In this document: one piece after another, positions 35,526-43,936 of the stretch
Position numbering within the stretch: the first letter of the stretch is position 1
How the letters are laid out: every line of letters starts with the position of its first letter
Origin: Mucilaginibacter sp. 14171R-50
GTDB lineage: Bacteria; Bacteroidota; Bacteroidia; Sphingobacteriales; Sphingobacteriaceae
Length of the DNA: 64,000 bases
Direction of reading: 5' to 3'
Assembly (NCBI RefSeq): GCF_010093045.1
Contig: NZ_CP048115.1
Location: forward strand, 3,038,001 to 3,102,000
Made by a program: the position numbers and the translations under genes
The notes under the pieces: generated by a model
What the model saw: the letters and a program-made list of their open reading frames with translations, nothing else
Database searches by the model: none
What the model was told of the DNA's origin: nothing

Positions 35526-35942
35526 ATGTCCGTCACTATTTGCAGGGCATTTCATTTCAATGCCGCTCACCGTTTGCATCATCCGCATTGGACCCCGGAG
35601 AAGAACCAGGAGATATTTGGAAAATGCAGTAACCCGAATTACCATGGCCATAATTATGAACTGATCGTCAAGATCACGGGTGAGATCGATCCTGATACCG
35701 GTTTCGTCATGGATATTAAATTGTTAAAATCATTGGTCGAAGAAAAAGTAACCGGGCGCTTCGACCATAAAAATTTAAATCTCGACCTGCCCGAGTTTGC
35801 AGCTTTAAATCCTACGGCAGAAAATATCGCTGTGGTTATTTATGATCTGCTGAAACCCCATATTTTACAAAAACTAATGATAATATTATATGAAACAGAA
35901 CGAAACTTCGTCGAGTATAGCGGAACATCACCTGGCCGATGA
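35526..35942 (+). CDS. PTPS/QueD-type 6-pyruvoyl-tetrahydropterin synthase family enzyme
   Basis: The start at 35526 (MSVTICRAFHFNAAHRLHHP) was chosen over 35493 inside the previous gene. The 138-residue protein has zinc ligands in FNAAHRL and in NYHGHNYELIVKI (HGH), a catalytic Cys in GKCSNPNYHGHNY, and the DIKLLK, DHKNLNLDLP and PTAENIAV motifs. It converts dihydroneopterin triphosphate to a pterin product, which could feed queuosine or tetrahydropterin. It lies next to folE (53-base overlap), which makes its substrate. Confidence 0.85.
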   Translation: MSVTICRAFHFNAAHRLHHPHWTPEKNQEIFGKCSNPNYHGHNYELIVKITGEIDPDTGFVMDIKLLKSLVEEKVTGRFDHKNLNLDLPEFAALNPTAENIAVVIYDLLKPHILQKLMIILYETERNFVEYSGTSPGR

Positions 35943-36573
35943 ATTGGGTGAAGAACATATCGCTACTTCCTGGGATACCCCCTTACGTGCCGACGCATTT
36001 GATATGGAGGACGAAGAAAAAACAGTGTTAATCGCTTACCATTTTAAAGAGATCATGCAGATCCTAGGTCTGGACCTCAATGATGACAGCCTGAAGGGAA
36101 CACCGTTACGTGTCGGGAAAATGTTCGTAAAGGAACTTTTCAGCGGTTTGGACCCCCGGAATAAACCTGACATCGCCTTATTCGACAATAAATACGGATA
36201 TCAACAAATGTTGGTGGAAAAGAATATCATTCTTTATTCCAATTGTGAGCATCATTTTGTTCCGATCATCGGTAAGGCACATATCGCCTACGTTTCCAGT
36301 GGAAAAGTGATCGGCCTGTCAAAACTCAACCGGATCGTCCGCTATTATGCCCAGCGCCCACAAGTACAGGAACGTTTGACCCGACAGATCACCGAAGAAT
36401 TAAAAGCTGTGCTGGGCACTGATGATGTCGCTGTTGTAATCGATGCGGTTCATCTTTGTGTCTCTTCCAGGGGCATAAAAGACATCAGCAGCAGCACGGT
36501 CAGCGCAGAATATTCCGGGATCTTTCAGAACCAGGCTACAAGGGATGAATTTTTGAGATACCTGGATAAATGA
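35890..36573 (+). CDS. folE: GTP cyclohydrolase I
   Basis: The 227-residue enzyme makes dihydroneopterin triphosphate from GTP. Conserved residues are in TPLRVGKMF, NCEHHFVPIIGKAHIAY (zinc Cys, His-His), GLSKLNRIVRYYAQRPQVQERLTRQI and VVIDAVHLCVSSRGIKD (zinc Cys). The first 40 residues are an acidic extension. It ends the ECF-controlled operon. With the PTPS-type gene it suggests a local pterin need, for example for a cofactor-dependent oxygenase, queuosine or NO-related chemistry. Confidence 0.92.
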   Translation: MKQNETSSSIAEHHLADELGEEHIATSWDTPLRADAFDMEDEEKTVLIAYHFKEIMQILGLDLNDDSLKGTPLRVGKMFVKELFSGLDPRNKPDIALFDNKYGYQQMLVEKNIILYSNCEHHFVPIIGKAHIAYVSSGKVIGLSKLNRIVRYYAQRPQVQERLTRQITEELKAVLGTDDVAVVIDAVHLCVSSRGIKDISSSTVSAEYSGIFQNQATRDEFLRYLDK

Positions 36574-36579
36574 GGGATT

Positions 36580-36844
36580 TCAGTAAATTTTGTCCGGGAT
36601 AAAAATACAGACATTGGAAAGTGTACCGTCAACAGGTGTACCGCAGGCCAATACGGGGCGTTTCGCCATAGAAAACGAATCTGCAACCTGTACCATACAG
36701 GTCCCGCAACTACCCATTCCGCAGCACAAGCCAAAACCCGGGATGGCGAGTTGGTCAGCTATCAATGTCATTAAGCTATAGTGAGCCGCCGCATTTATTT
36801 AGATGCGGCGCTCTTCTCCCCCGGTGAATCAGCGTTAATTCCAT
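36580..36844 (-). pseudogene. decayed small [2Fe-2S] ferredoxin gene
   Basis: An ATG at 36844 begins MELTLI, then the frame breaks. In another frame an in-frame TAA precedes NAAAHYSLMTLIADQLAIPG and FGLCCGMGSCGTCMVQV with PVLACGTPV. The four cluster cysteines are intact, and a frame from ATG 36771 could still make a 63-residue piece. The whole gene requires at least one frameshift and one stop to be repaired. Confidence 0.5.
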
Positions 36845-36881
36845 ATACTTTCCTTTATCATGACCGGTAACGGTTAAAACT

Positions 36882-37510
36882 TCATGGTGACATTTTCGTG
36901 ATCTGATAGAAGGTTGTACTAAAGGCCGACAAACTGTGATAACCCACGGAATAAGCGATATGAGATAAGGAGTGATCAGTTCCAAGGATCTTTCAAAGGC
37001 TTTAACCATCCTGAGTAACGTTAGATATTGCAGGAATGAAACCCCGAGTGTGGCTTTAAATAGCCTGGACAGCGACCGGTTACTGAAACCAAATCTTTTA
37101 CTGATATTTTCCAGATTATGGGGTTCTGACAAGTGCTCTGCCATAAAGGATAGCACCGGAAGCATACGCTCATTATCCGTCGTTGGCAACGCCATCGGCA
37201 TAATGTGAGTGCTGATCTCGGGCAAAATGTTCTTGACGGTCACCAAAAATTGATAACGCTGATCCGCTGTTCGAATCTGACCTTCCCACTTATCAGAATG
37301 TTTGATCATCTGAAGCAAGAGTTCATTAATGGGATAAATACCGACATTCAAAAAAAACGGATGCTTCTCGTCATCAAACGTATAGAAGAATAGAGACCTC
37401 AATACAGGGGCCGAGTTGCTCACCGTTAAGACATGTGCGATGCCGGCCGGGATCCAGAAGTAATGCCGAGTATGGACAACGAGGGTCTTGTGCTGAATGC
37501 GTACACCGGC
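36882..37510 (-). pseudogene. decayed AraC-family regulator gene
   Basis: From about 37500 the frame reads YFWIPAGIAHVLTVSNSAP, an AraC cupin end; then SLFFYTFDDEKHPFF and the first DNA-binding helices (LENISKRFGFSNRSLSRLF, GVSFLQYLTLLRM). Near 36985 a frameshift occurs, and the second HTH (DHSLSHIAYSVGYHSLSAF, then TTFYQITKMSP) continues in the next frame to a stop at 36882. The 5' end is missing at the join with the MFS remnant. Confidence 0.65.
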
Positions 37511-37514
37511 CGGT

Positions 37515-38090
37515 CCGGTTGATCCTGATCAGCGGTTTCCTGCTGCTATTGATCTATCATACCGGGATGTTTTTCCTCCTCGATATACAAGCTAATGAGT
37601 CGGAGTATACGTTACCGCTGGTCATTCAGGGCCTGGGGGCAGGTATGTTAATGACACCAACTATTGTGTTTGCCATCGCGGCGGTACCTCATAGGTTAGG
37701 TACTACCGCCGCCGGCGTATGCTTATTTGTCCGCTGCTTAGGCTTTATGGTAAGTATCGCGCTAATCAATTTTTTTGAGCTTTTTTCAAAAAGTAAACAT
37801 TACAATATCTTCCAGGAGCAGGTCAGCCGAACCAATCTGGTAGCCACTCAAACTGTCGTGAAGCAAACTCATATTTTTACTGCAAAGGGTATAAAAAATG
37901 CGCAAGCGGGCAAACTGGCCCATCAGCTGATCATTCATTCGGCGAATACCCAGGGGCAGGTGAGATTCATTATGGACTACTATCAATCCATAGTCTTATG
38001 CTATTCCTTACGATCACGCTCATTGCGCTTTTACCTTATATCAACAAAACGGTTCTTTACCTGCGGTCCGATCAGCCGGCTCCATTTTAA
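37515..38090 (+). pseudogene. 3' remnant of a major-facilitator (EmrB-like) exporter gene
   Basis: The frame begins within a helix (LILISGFLLLLIYHTGMF) and continues through GLGAGMLMTPTIVFAIAAVP and GTTAAGVCLFVRCLGFMVS, as in the last third of 14-helix MFS exporters. Near 37985 it shifts, and LFLTITLIALLPYINKT with LRSDQPAPF follows in another frame to the stop at 38090. The N-terminal two-thirds are absent. Confidence 0.65.
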
Positions 38091-38092
38091 AC

Positions 38093-38122
38093 AAAAGGCA
38101 GCCGGTTGACCGGCTGCCTTTT
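38093..38122. terminator. strong bidirectional terminator
   Basis: A perfect 13-base stem AAAAGGCAGCCGG with loop TTGA and its complement, flanked by A and T runs. It lies 3 bases after the MFS stop and could stop transcription from both sides. Confidence 0.8.
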
Positions 38123-38188
38123 ATCGTTAAAAAAGTGTACAGCTTGATCAGTAAATGTCAGTAAGCCTTCACCTTGTTCCCCGTCTGT

Positions 38189-38470
38189 TCAGTTAAAAGT
38201 ATCTCGTTCTATCCTTCTGATATTTTCAATATCATGAGCAACCAGCCACTGTAGAAATAAATCGGGGTTCGTCGGCGTATAATGAATAATATCCCCGGTT
38301 TTTAACATACAAGAAAAAAAATCGCCTGCAGCAATAAACTTAATTAATTGGCTGGCATCATATTCAAAGTCCAAATAGCGGCTGGATAGCATCATCCTCG
38401 AATGGTTTGAACAAAGATAACCGTAGTGGCCTTTTCCGACGTTAAATTCAACCGTACATTTTGCAATCAT
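38189..38470 (-). CDS. 93-residue hypothetical protein
   Basis: A soluble 93-residue protein with NSHRMMLSS-type and DIIHYTPTNPDLFLQWLVAHD segments. No domain recognised. It is the third gene of the ECF-controlled DUF4142/cupredoxin operon, 22 bases after the cupredoxin gene. A short cytoplasmic stress protein is possible. Confidence 0.5.
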   Translation of the reverse strand: MIAKCTVEFNVGKGHYGYLCSNHSRMMLSSRYLDFEYDASQLIKFIAAGDFFSCMLKTGDIIHYTPTNPDLFLQWLVAHDIENIRRIERDTFN

Positions 38471-38492
38471 GTCATGTACACAATGGCTATTC

Positions 38493-38828
38493 CTATTCCA
38501 GCTCGATCTTACCCTTCATGACCGTATGAATACTGCAATAGTAAGTGGCAGCCTCGCTGACCACCAGCTTCCAGGATACATCCGCTTCCATTTTGCCGGA
38601 GCTCCATGATTTCGCTGTTTCCTCAGTAACATCATGGGCCATCATATCACGGTTGATAAAGGTGATCGTATCGCCTTTTTTAACCGTGATGTCCTCGGGC
38701 ACAAATTTCATGTCCTTGATCTCTACAACATAAGCGGAAGGTTTCTCCGGTGCTGAGGAACAGCTTTGTATCATAAGCAGTCCGGCCCATAACAGGCAGG
38801 AGCCGGCTGCGAAAATCAGTCTTTTCAT
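38493..38828 (-). CDS. cupredoxin-like lipoprotein
   Basis: The 111-residue lipoprotein (MIQSCSSA, Cys23) has a plastocyanin/azurin-type fold with GDTITFINRDMMAHDVTEE and YYCSIHTVMKGKIEL. His in MAHDV, Cys and His in YCSIHTVM and the Met in TVMKG form a complete type 1 copper site. It may carry electrons to the di-haem peroxidase at 39468. It overlaps the DUF4142 gene by ATGA. Confidence 0.8.
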   Translation of the reverse strand: MKRLIFAAGSCLLWAGLLMIQSCSSAPEKPSAYVVEIKDMKFVPEDITVKKGDTITFINRDMMAHDVTEETAKSWSSGKMEADVSWKLVVSEAATYYCSIHTVMKGKIELE

Positions 38829-39358
38829 TTAGTCAGGCTTTTTTGTATCATTTCGGCATGTTCCAGGTGTGCTTTCAGCGCCGGTACGACCTTCTGCAGC
38901 AAGTCCTTCAATTCTGAATTTGCGGTCGCGGGGATCAGGGTACCTTCTACAACGCCAATAACCGCTTTATGATAAGCGACTTCGTTGTCAACATAAGCCT
39001 TATCGAACGCCTTGCCACTTTTCTTTTTTAAGTCGGCTATCGTTTTAGTGGCATCGGCAGTCAGCTTCTTACTGACAGCATTATCTTTAGGTGTCACCTT
39101 TAGCTTGGTCACCAGTGCTACTGCCTGCCCGATAACCGCCTTATGGTCGTTGGCCATTGTTTCTGCAAAATGTATCACATCGGGATTTTTGGAAAGCTTC
39201 AGTGCCACGGCGGCCTGGTCAATGTCTACCTGGTTTGCCGTTACAGCAATAGATGCGATCTCCGGATCGGTCAGTTTCGAATTTTGTGCAAATGAGGGGA
39301 AAGAAAGTCCCAGTAATGAAGCCAGAATGATCGGGATAAAGTTTGTTTTTTTTTTCAT
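38825..39358 (-). CDS. DUF4142 exported protein
   Basis: The start was set at 39358 (MKKKTNFIPIILASLLGL) because it begins the signal peptide. The 177-residue product has helix-rich DUF4142 features: DPEIASIAVTANQVDIDQAAVAL, HFAETMANDHKAVIGQAV and KAYVDNEVAYHKAVIGVVEGTLIP. The repeated His and Glu/Asp pattern looks ferritin-like. First gene after an ECF promoter at 39390-39420. Confidence 0.82.
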   Translation of the reverse strand: MKKKTNFIPIILASLLGLSFPSFAQNSKLTDPEIASIAVTANQVDIDQAAVALKLSKNPDVIHFAETMANDHKAVIGQAVALVTKLKVTPKDNAVSKKLTADATKTIADLKKKSGKAFDKAYVDNEVAYHKAVIGVVEGTLIPATANSELKDLLQKVVPALKAHLEHAEMIQKSLTK

Positions 39359-39389
39359 AACGTTTTTTGATTTATGGTAAGTGAACATT

Positions 39390-39420
39390 TATTAGAGATT
39401 TGTTAATGGAAAAGGGTTAC
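39390..39420 (-). promoter_or_regulatory. ECF-type promoter of the DUF4142/cupredoxin operon
   Basis: On the minus strand: GTAACCC (39420-39414), a 16-base spacer, CTCTAATA (39397-39390). The translation start is 32 bases further. Confidence 0.75.
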
Positions 39421-39467
39421 AAATAAGTTATTGATAATGGGCATGGTATTAATCCAACCGTTTGCTG

Positions 39468-40766
39468 TTATAATGATTTTAAGTATTCAACTAAATTCTG
39501 TTTTTCTGTTGTAGTGAGATTTAAAGACATTTTTGCATCGTAATGATTTACCACATCACTCAATGCAGCGAACCGGCCATCATGGTAGAATCCACCCTTC
39601 ATCCTTGCGAATATGCCTGCTAAAGGTGTGGTGCGATACTTACCGGTCGGTGATCGCTTCGCCTCAAAATCGTCAATACCGATCTCGTCCGGTGTATGCA
39701 AAATGTTATCAGTGAATGAAGAACCGGTATGACAATTGTAGCATTTCGCCTTATTCATGAAAATTCCTTTTCCTAAAGCGGCTGACGCTGCATCATAACT
39801 TCCTGCAGGCGGTTTTGGCGCAGGTATTGAATGCTGGTATGCCTTTAACGCAGGTAGCTTCGAGGTGATCTGGTCTGGATTGTTTACGACATTAAAAAAA
39901 CCATTTTCAACCGCAATTGGATATTTGGCGCTGTTATTTAACCTGGGATCGGAAAAGCTTCCCTTCCCGTGCATTTCCAGGTTACCGACAAAACTATTCC
40001 AATAACTGATATCACCCCATCCGGTATATGTAGTCAATGAAACATCCTTCAGGCCAAACGCGGCGGGGATCAAATTTGCGGCTGCGGTCCCATCAGGCTT
40101 TAACGCTTTTCCGTCCATAAACAAAGCAGCGGCAAATTTGCCGGGCCCCCACTGCTTTATCACTGCCCGAAGTGTGGCTTCATCGACATGCAGCAGGTTA
40201 GCAACAGGCTTAGCATTATCTGTAAGTGAGATAATAGTCCCTACATTAAGGTCGCGGTTAGGCCAGCCGTCTAAACGGTTGCCTATTCCGGGAGCAAAGG
40301 AATCGTCCACGTTAGAATGGCAGGAAGCACAAGTGATGCCTATGGCCTGCAGCTTGCCATCTGATGCAAATGTTCCCTTAACACCAACTACTGCATTTAA
40401 GCGTAAAAGTGCCAGCGTGGTGGCCGGGTCATCTAAATTTACAGTTCCTGATTTGATGCCGGCAACTACGTCTGCAGGTAAAGCCGACGCATCTACCTTC
40501 AAGCCGACAGCCAACGCTGTTTTTGGGCTTACTCCGGGACCGAAACCGCCATTCGCTGCACCCGCTATGGCTTTGTCGAGATGCAATGTACCGCTCCAAA
40601 AGTCTTCGTCACCAAACGTATCGAAGCGAAAAACCTGTTTGCCGTCATTGATCAATTGAACATCGGAGTCTTTCTTATCTTCCTTGTGCTCCTTTTTACA
40701 TTTGGTAAGAATAAATACAAATAGCAGTAAAACAGCTACCACTGAAATTTTTTTGTAAGGTCTCAT
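39468..40766 (-). CDS. di-haem cytochrome c peroxidase (MauG/CCP family)
   Basis: The start was set at 40766 (MRPYKKISVVAVLLLFVFILTKC), giving a lipoprotein signal with Cys23. The 432-residue product has two haem c motifs: CASCHSN in the first half and CYNCHTG in the second, the latter followed by GIFARMKGGFYHDGRFAAL with a conserved His. It reduces peroxide in the periplasm using electrons from small carriers such as the cupredoxin. Its promoter is of the ECF type. Confidence 0.87.
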   Translation of the reverse strand: MRPYKKISVVAVLLLFVFILTKCKKEHKEDKKDSDVQLINDGKQVFRFDTFGDEDFWSGTLHLDKAIAGAANGGFGPGVSPKTALAVGLKVDASALPADVVAGIKSGTVNLDDPATTLALLRLNAVVGVKGTFASDGKLQAIGITCASCHSNVDDSFAPGIGNRLDGWPNRDLNVGTIISLTDNAKPVANLLHVDEATLRAVIKQWGPGKFAAALFMDGKALKPDGTAAANLIPAAFGLKDVSLTTYTGWGDISYWNSFVGNLEMHGKGSFSDPRLNNSAKYPIAVENGFFNVVNNPDQITSKLPALKAYQHSIPAPKPPAGSYDAASAALGKGIFMNKAKCYNCHTGSSFTDNILHTPDEIGIDDFEAKRSPTGKYRTTPLAGIFARMKGGFYHDGRFAALSDVVNHYDAKMSLNLTTTEKQNLVEYLKSL

Positions 40767-40908
40767 ATCATTTAAATTTAAAGTTTGCGCATAGTGGAGT
40801 CGCGCGCCACAGCACGACCTCACTTACTTTCAATAATTGTGTTTTGATCGATGGCCAATCAACAGCCCGGAGTTATGGGTGATTGCAGTGCCATGATGAT
40901 ATTTTATA

Positions 40909-40939
40909 GGTTAGAGTATGCCCGCAGAAAAAGGGTTAC
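40909..40939 (-). promoter_or_regulatory. ECF-type promoter of the peroxidase gene
   Basis: On the minus strand: GTAACCC (40939-40933), a 16-base spacer, CTCTAACC (40916-40909). This -10 differs from the others in the last two bases. The leader to the ATG at 40766 is long, about 140 bases. Confidence 0.68.
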
Positions 40940-41007
40940 AAAGTGAAGCGAATTTTTTATTCATACCCGGTCATCCGGATGCTTTTACTTATGATCCTGT
41001 TCATTTT

Positions 41008-41038
41008 GTAACCCTTTTCCTTTTGCGATTCTCTAATA
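41008..41038 (+). promoter_or_regulatory. ECF-type promoter facing the transaldolase remnant
   Basis: GTAACCC (41008-41014), a 16-base spacer, CTCTAATA (41031-41038). The ATG at 41097 follows 58 bases later. Divergent with the peroxidase promoter. Confidence 0.74.
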
Positions 41039-41096
41039 GTTGATATATGCGCTGACCGATATGTTCTAAATTATTAAGAGACAAAAGCATAAAACT

Positions 41097-42052
41097 ATGA
41101 AATCAAATAAGGTAAAGGATATAACGCGTTTGGATCAGCGTATTTGGCTGGATTTTTTCGAGCGGCGGATACTTAATAATGGCGAGCTTGAATCAATGAT
41201 GGCTGAATATGCTTTGACCGGCGTTACGTCGAACCCTTCCATATTCGAAAAAGCAATAAGTAGTAATACTGATTACGATGCCGATATCGCAAAATTTTCT
41301 ATACCCTAAAGAACGGTGAAGAAATATTTATGGAACTGGCGGTCAGCGATATTAAGAGGGCGGCTGACATCCTTCATCCGGTTTACCAGGCAAGTGGCGG
41401 TACCGACGGATTTATCAGTCTTCAGCTGTCTCTTAGATTAGCCAGAAACGCCCAGGGACCGATTCAGCAGGCTAAAGAGTTACGGAGAGCAGTCGAGCGT
41501 CAAAACGGGATGATCAAGATACCTGCCACCAAAGAAAGTTTGACTGCTATTTACGAATGCACCTGTGACGGCATAAATGTAAACATCAACCTACTATTTG
41601 ATTTAGTACAAGCAGGTCGTTGAAGCATACCTTTCCGGTTTAGAATATCGCTTAGCCGCAAAACAGGCAATAGACGGAATTGATTCGGTGGCCAGTTTCT
41701 TTCTCAGCCGCATAGATACGCTTGTTGATCCTTTGTTAGAAGAAGTAGGACTTCGCGAGCTAAAGGGTAAAGTAGCGGTGGCGTCAGCCAAAATTGCGTA
41801 TCAGATTTATAAAAACGCTTTTCATAGCAAACGTTTTAAAAATTGGAAAAACTTGGCGGGAAGCCTCAGAAATTGCTGTGGGCGAGTACGGGTACGAAAG
41901 AACCCGCATACAGTGATGTAAAATATATCGAAGCGTTGATAGCGCCTGACACGATTAACACTGTTCCCAAAGATGCGCTCATTGCTTTTAACGAACAAGG
42001 GAAAGTGAACAATAGTCTGGAAAATGATTTATGGTCCGTTAATGAACGCTAA
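41097..42052 (+). pseudogene. transaldolase gene with several frameshifts
   Basis: Four frames in order give one transaldolase: GVTSNPSIFEKAISS; then MELAVSDIKRAADILHPVYQ and NGMIKIPATKES; then VASFFLSRIDTLVDPLLEE and KVAVASAKIAYQIYKN; then GGKPQKLLWASTGTKEPAY. Shifts occur near 41303, 41608 and 41850, and the C-terminal end (after about residue 315 of roughly 370) is missing. The catalytic Lys of the NGMIKIP region and the Schiff-base context are present but the gene cannot make a whole enzyme. The promoter is still intact. Confidence 0.8.
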
Positions 42053-42129
42053 ACCATCCGAGCCATACACTCAACTAAATTGAGCCATATACGAAACCTG
42101 AGCCCTTTTATTTTGTTGATTTTTGTCCT

Positions 42130-43101
42130 ATGAAAAATATAGCAAAAATAGCGTTGGGCCAAAACGGCCCGTTGGTTTCCAAACTGGGATTAGGCTGCAT
42201 GCGCATGTCTTCGATCTGGGGCGGCCCAACGCCTGACGAAACAGAAAGCATCGCCACTATACAACAAGCGCTGGATAACGGTATCAACTTTTTAAATACC
42301 GGCGATTTCTACGGCGCCGGTCACAATGAAATGCTCGTGGGCAAAGCCATCAAAGGCAGGCGCGACGATGCTTTTATCAGCGTGAAATTTGGGGCCATCT
42401 TCCATAACGGCCATTGGCTGGGATTAGATCTGCGCCCCATTGCCATTAAGAATTTCATCAATTACTCGCTTACCCGTTTAGGTATAGACGCCATTGATCT
42501 GTACCAGCCATGCCGTATGGACGGCAGCGTACCGGTAGAAGAAATTATTGGTGCCGTGGCTGACCTGATCAAAGAAGGAAAAGTAAAACATATCGGCGTA
42601 TCTGAAATTACAGCAGCGCAACTGCGTCAGGCAAACGCCGTTTATCCTATCAGTGCATTAGAGATCGGTTACTCATTAGCTGACCGTCAAATTGAAACAG
42701 ACTTGCTGCCGACCGCTAAAGAATTGGGAATTGCAGTAGTGGCTTTTGCTAATACCGCTGAAGGCCTATTGACCGGGGAAATGAAAGCACCTTTGGCCGA
42801 GAACGATTATCAAAGTCATTTTTCCCGGTTCCAGGGAGATAACCTTATCAAAAATTTAGAGAAGGTGGAAGTATTGAAACAACTGGCTCAGGAAAAAGGC
42901 GCTACACCGACGCAGCTGGCCATTGCCTGGGTAAATGCCCAGGGCGAGCATATTATGCCATTAGTAAGTATGAGCAAAAGGAAGCGCCTGCCTGAGAATA
43001 CCGCCGCTATGGAAATTACCTTCACCGCTAACGAGTTGGAAACGTTAAATACTACCTTTGCACCAGGCGCTATCTTAGGCGGCACCTACTTGCAACGTTA
43101 A
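42130..43101 (+). CDS. aldo/keto reductase
   Basis: The 323-residue NADPH-dependent reductase has LGCMRMSS near the start, NTGDFYGAGHNE (catalytic Asp and Tyr), AFISVKFG (Lys), KHIGVSEITAAQL (binding), and the IAWVNAQG end region. A TIM barrel is expected. It reduces small carbonyls. Two bases separate it from the AraC-type gene, which probably controls it. Confidence 0.85.
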   Translation: MKNIAKIALGQNGPLVSKLGLGCMRMSSIWGGPTPDETESIATIQQALDNGINFLNTGDFYGAGHNEMLVGKAIKGRRDDAFISVKFGAIFHNGHWLGLDLRPIAIKNFINYSLTRLGIDAIDLYQPCRMDGSVPVEEIIGAVADLIKEGKVKHIGVSEITAAQLRQANAVYPISALEIGYSLADRQIETDLLPTAKELGIAVVAFANTAEGLLTGEMKAPLAENDYQSHFSRFQGDNLIKNLEKVEVLKQLAQEKGATPTQLAIAWVNAQGEHIMPLVSMSKRKRLPENTAAMEITFTANELETLNTTFAPGAILGGTYLQR

Positions 43102-43102
43102 A

Positions 43103-43915
43103 ATGACCAATCCCGAAGAAATATTGCCCGGCGTGATCTTCTACGCTTATCTTTCTACCGAGCGGAAAGAGAAGGTCTGTTTTTGGAATCACCATACTTT
43201 AGTATTGCAGGTTTCGGGGCAATTTCGCCTGGAAACAACAGAACAGACCATAGGTATGACTGCCGGTGCGATGCTGCTGATCAGAAAAAATCAACTGGGT
43301 ACGATCACTAAAACACCTTTGCCGGGTGGTAATTATGAAACTATAATCATATCCTTGCAGGAAGACCTGCTGCGTAAGATCGCCCTGGAAGAAAAGATAG
43401 AAACGGATCAAAAATATGTAGGCCCGCCCAATATGCTGATTCCGGTCGATGAATTCCTGCAAGGTTATTTTCAATCCATTGTTCCTTACGCACGCCGCAC
43501 ATCAGCGGCACTGACGGAGGAAATGGGCATCCTGAAAATAAAAGAAGGCGTCAAACTATTAATGAATGCGCTGCCCGGACTGCGTAATTTCCTGTTCGAC
43601 TTTTCTGAACCGCATAAGATCGATCTGGAACGGTTCATGCGCAGCAATTACCAATTCAACGTACCCGTAGAGAAGTTCGCCCAGTTGACCGGCCGCAGCC
43701 TCGCCGGTTTTAAACGCGATTTCCAGAAGACCTTCGGCATACCGCCACGGCAGTGGCTGCAGGACAGGCGCCTGGCAGAAGCTAAACACCTGATCGAAAA
43801 CAAGCACCAAAAAGCGTCTGCGATCTATCTGGACCTGGGCTTTGAAAGCCTGTCGCACTTTTCTCATTCCTTTAAAAAGAAATTCGGCAAAGCACCAACG
43901 GTTAAAAACGATTAG
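43103..43915 (+). CDS. AraC-family regulator
   Basis: The 270-residue protein has an N-terminal cupin-like sensing domain (VLQVSGQFRLETTEQ, GAMLLIRKNQLGTI) and a C-terminal double HTH (VPVEKFAQLTGRSLAGFKRDFQKTFG, then ASAIYLDLGFESLSHFSHSFKKKFG). It lies directly downstream of the aldo/keto reductase gene. It is complete, unlike the AraC remnant at 36882. Confidence 0.87.
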   Translation: MTNPEEILPGVIFYAYLSTERKEKVCFWNHHTLVLQVSGQFRLETTEQTIGMTAGAMLLIRKNQLGTITKTPLPGGNYETIIISLQEDLLRKIALEEKIETDQKYVGPPNMLIPVDEFLQGYFQSIVPYARRTSAALTEEMGILKIKEGVKLLMNALPGLRNFLFDFSEPHKIDLERFMRSNYQFNVPVEKFAQLTGRSLAGFKRDFQKTFGIPPRQWLQDRRLAEAKHLIENKHQKASAIYLDLGFESLSHFSHSFKKKFGKAPTVKND

Positions 43916-43936
43916 CTAAAAAGGCGGGCTGACTAA

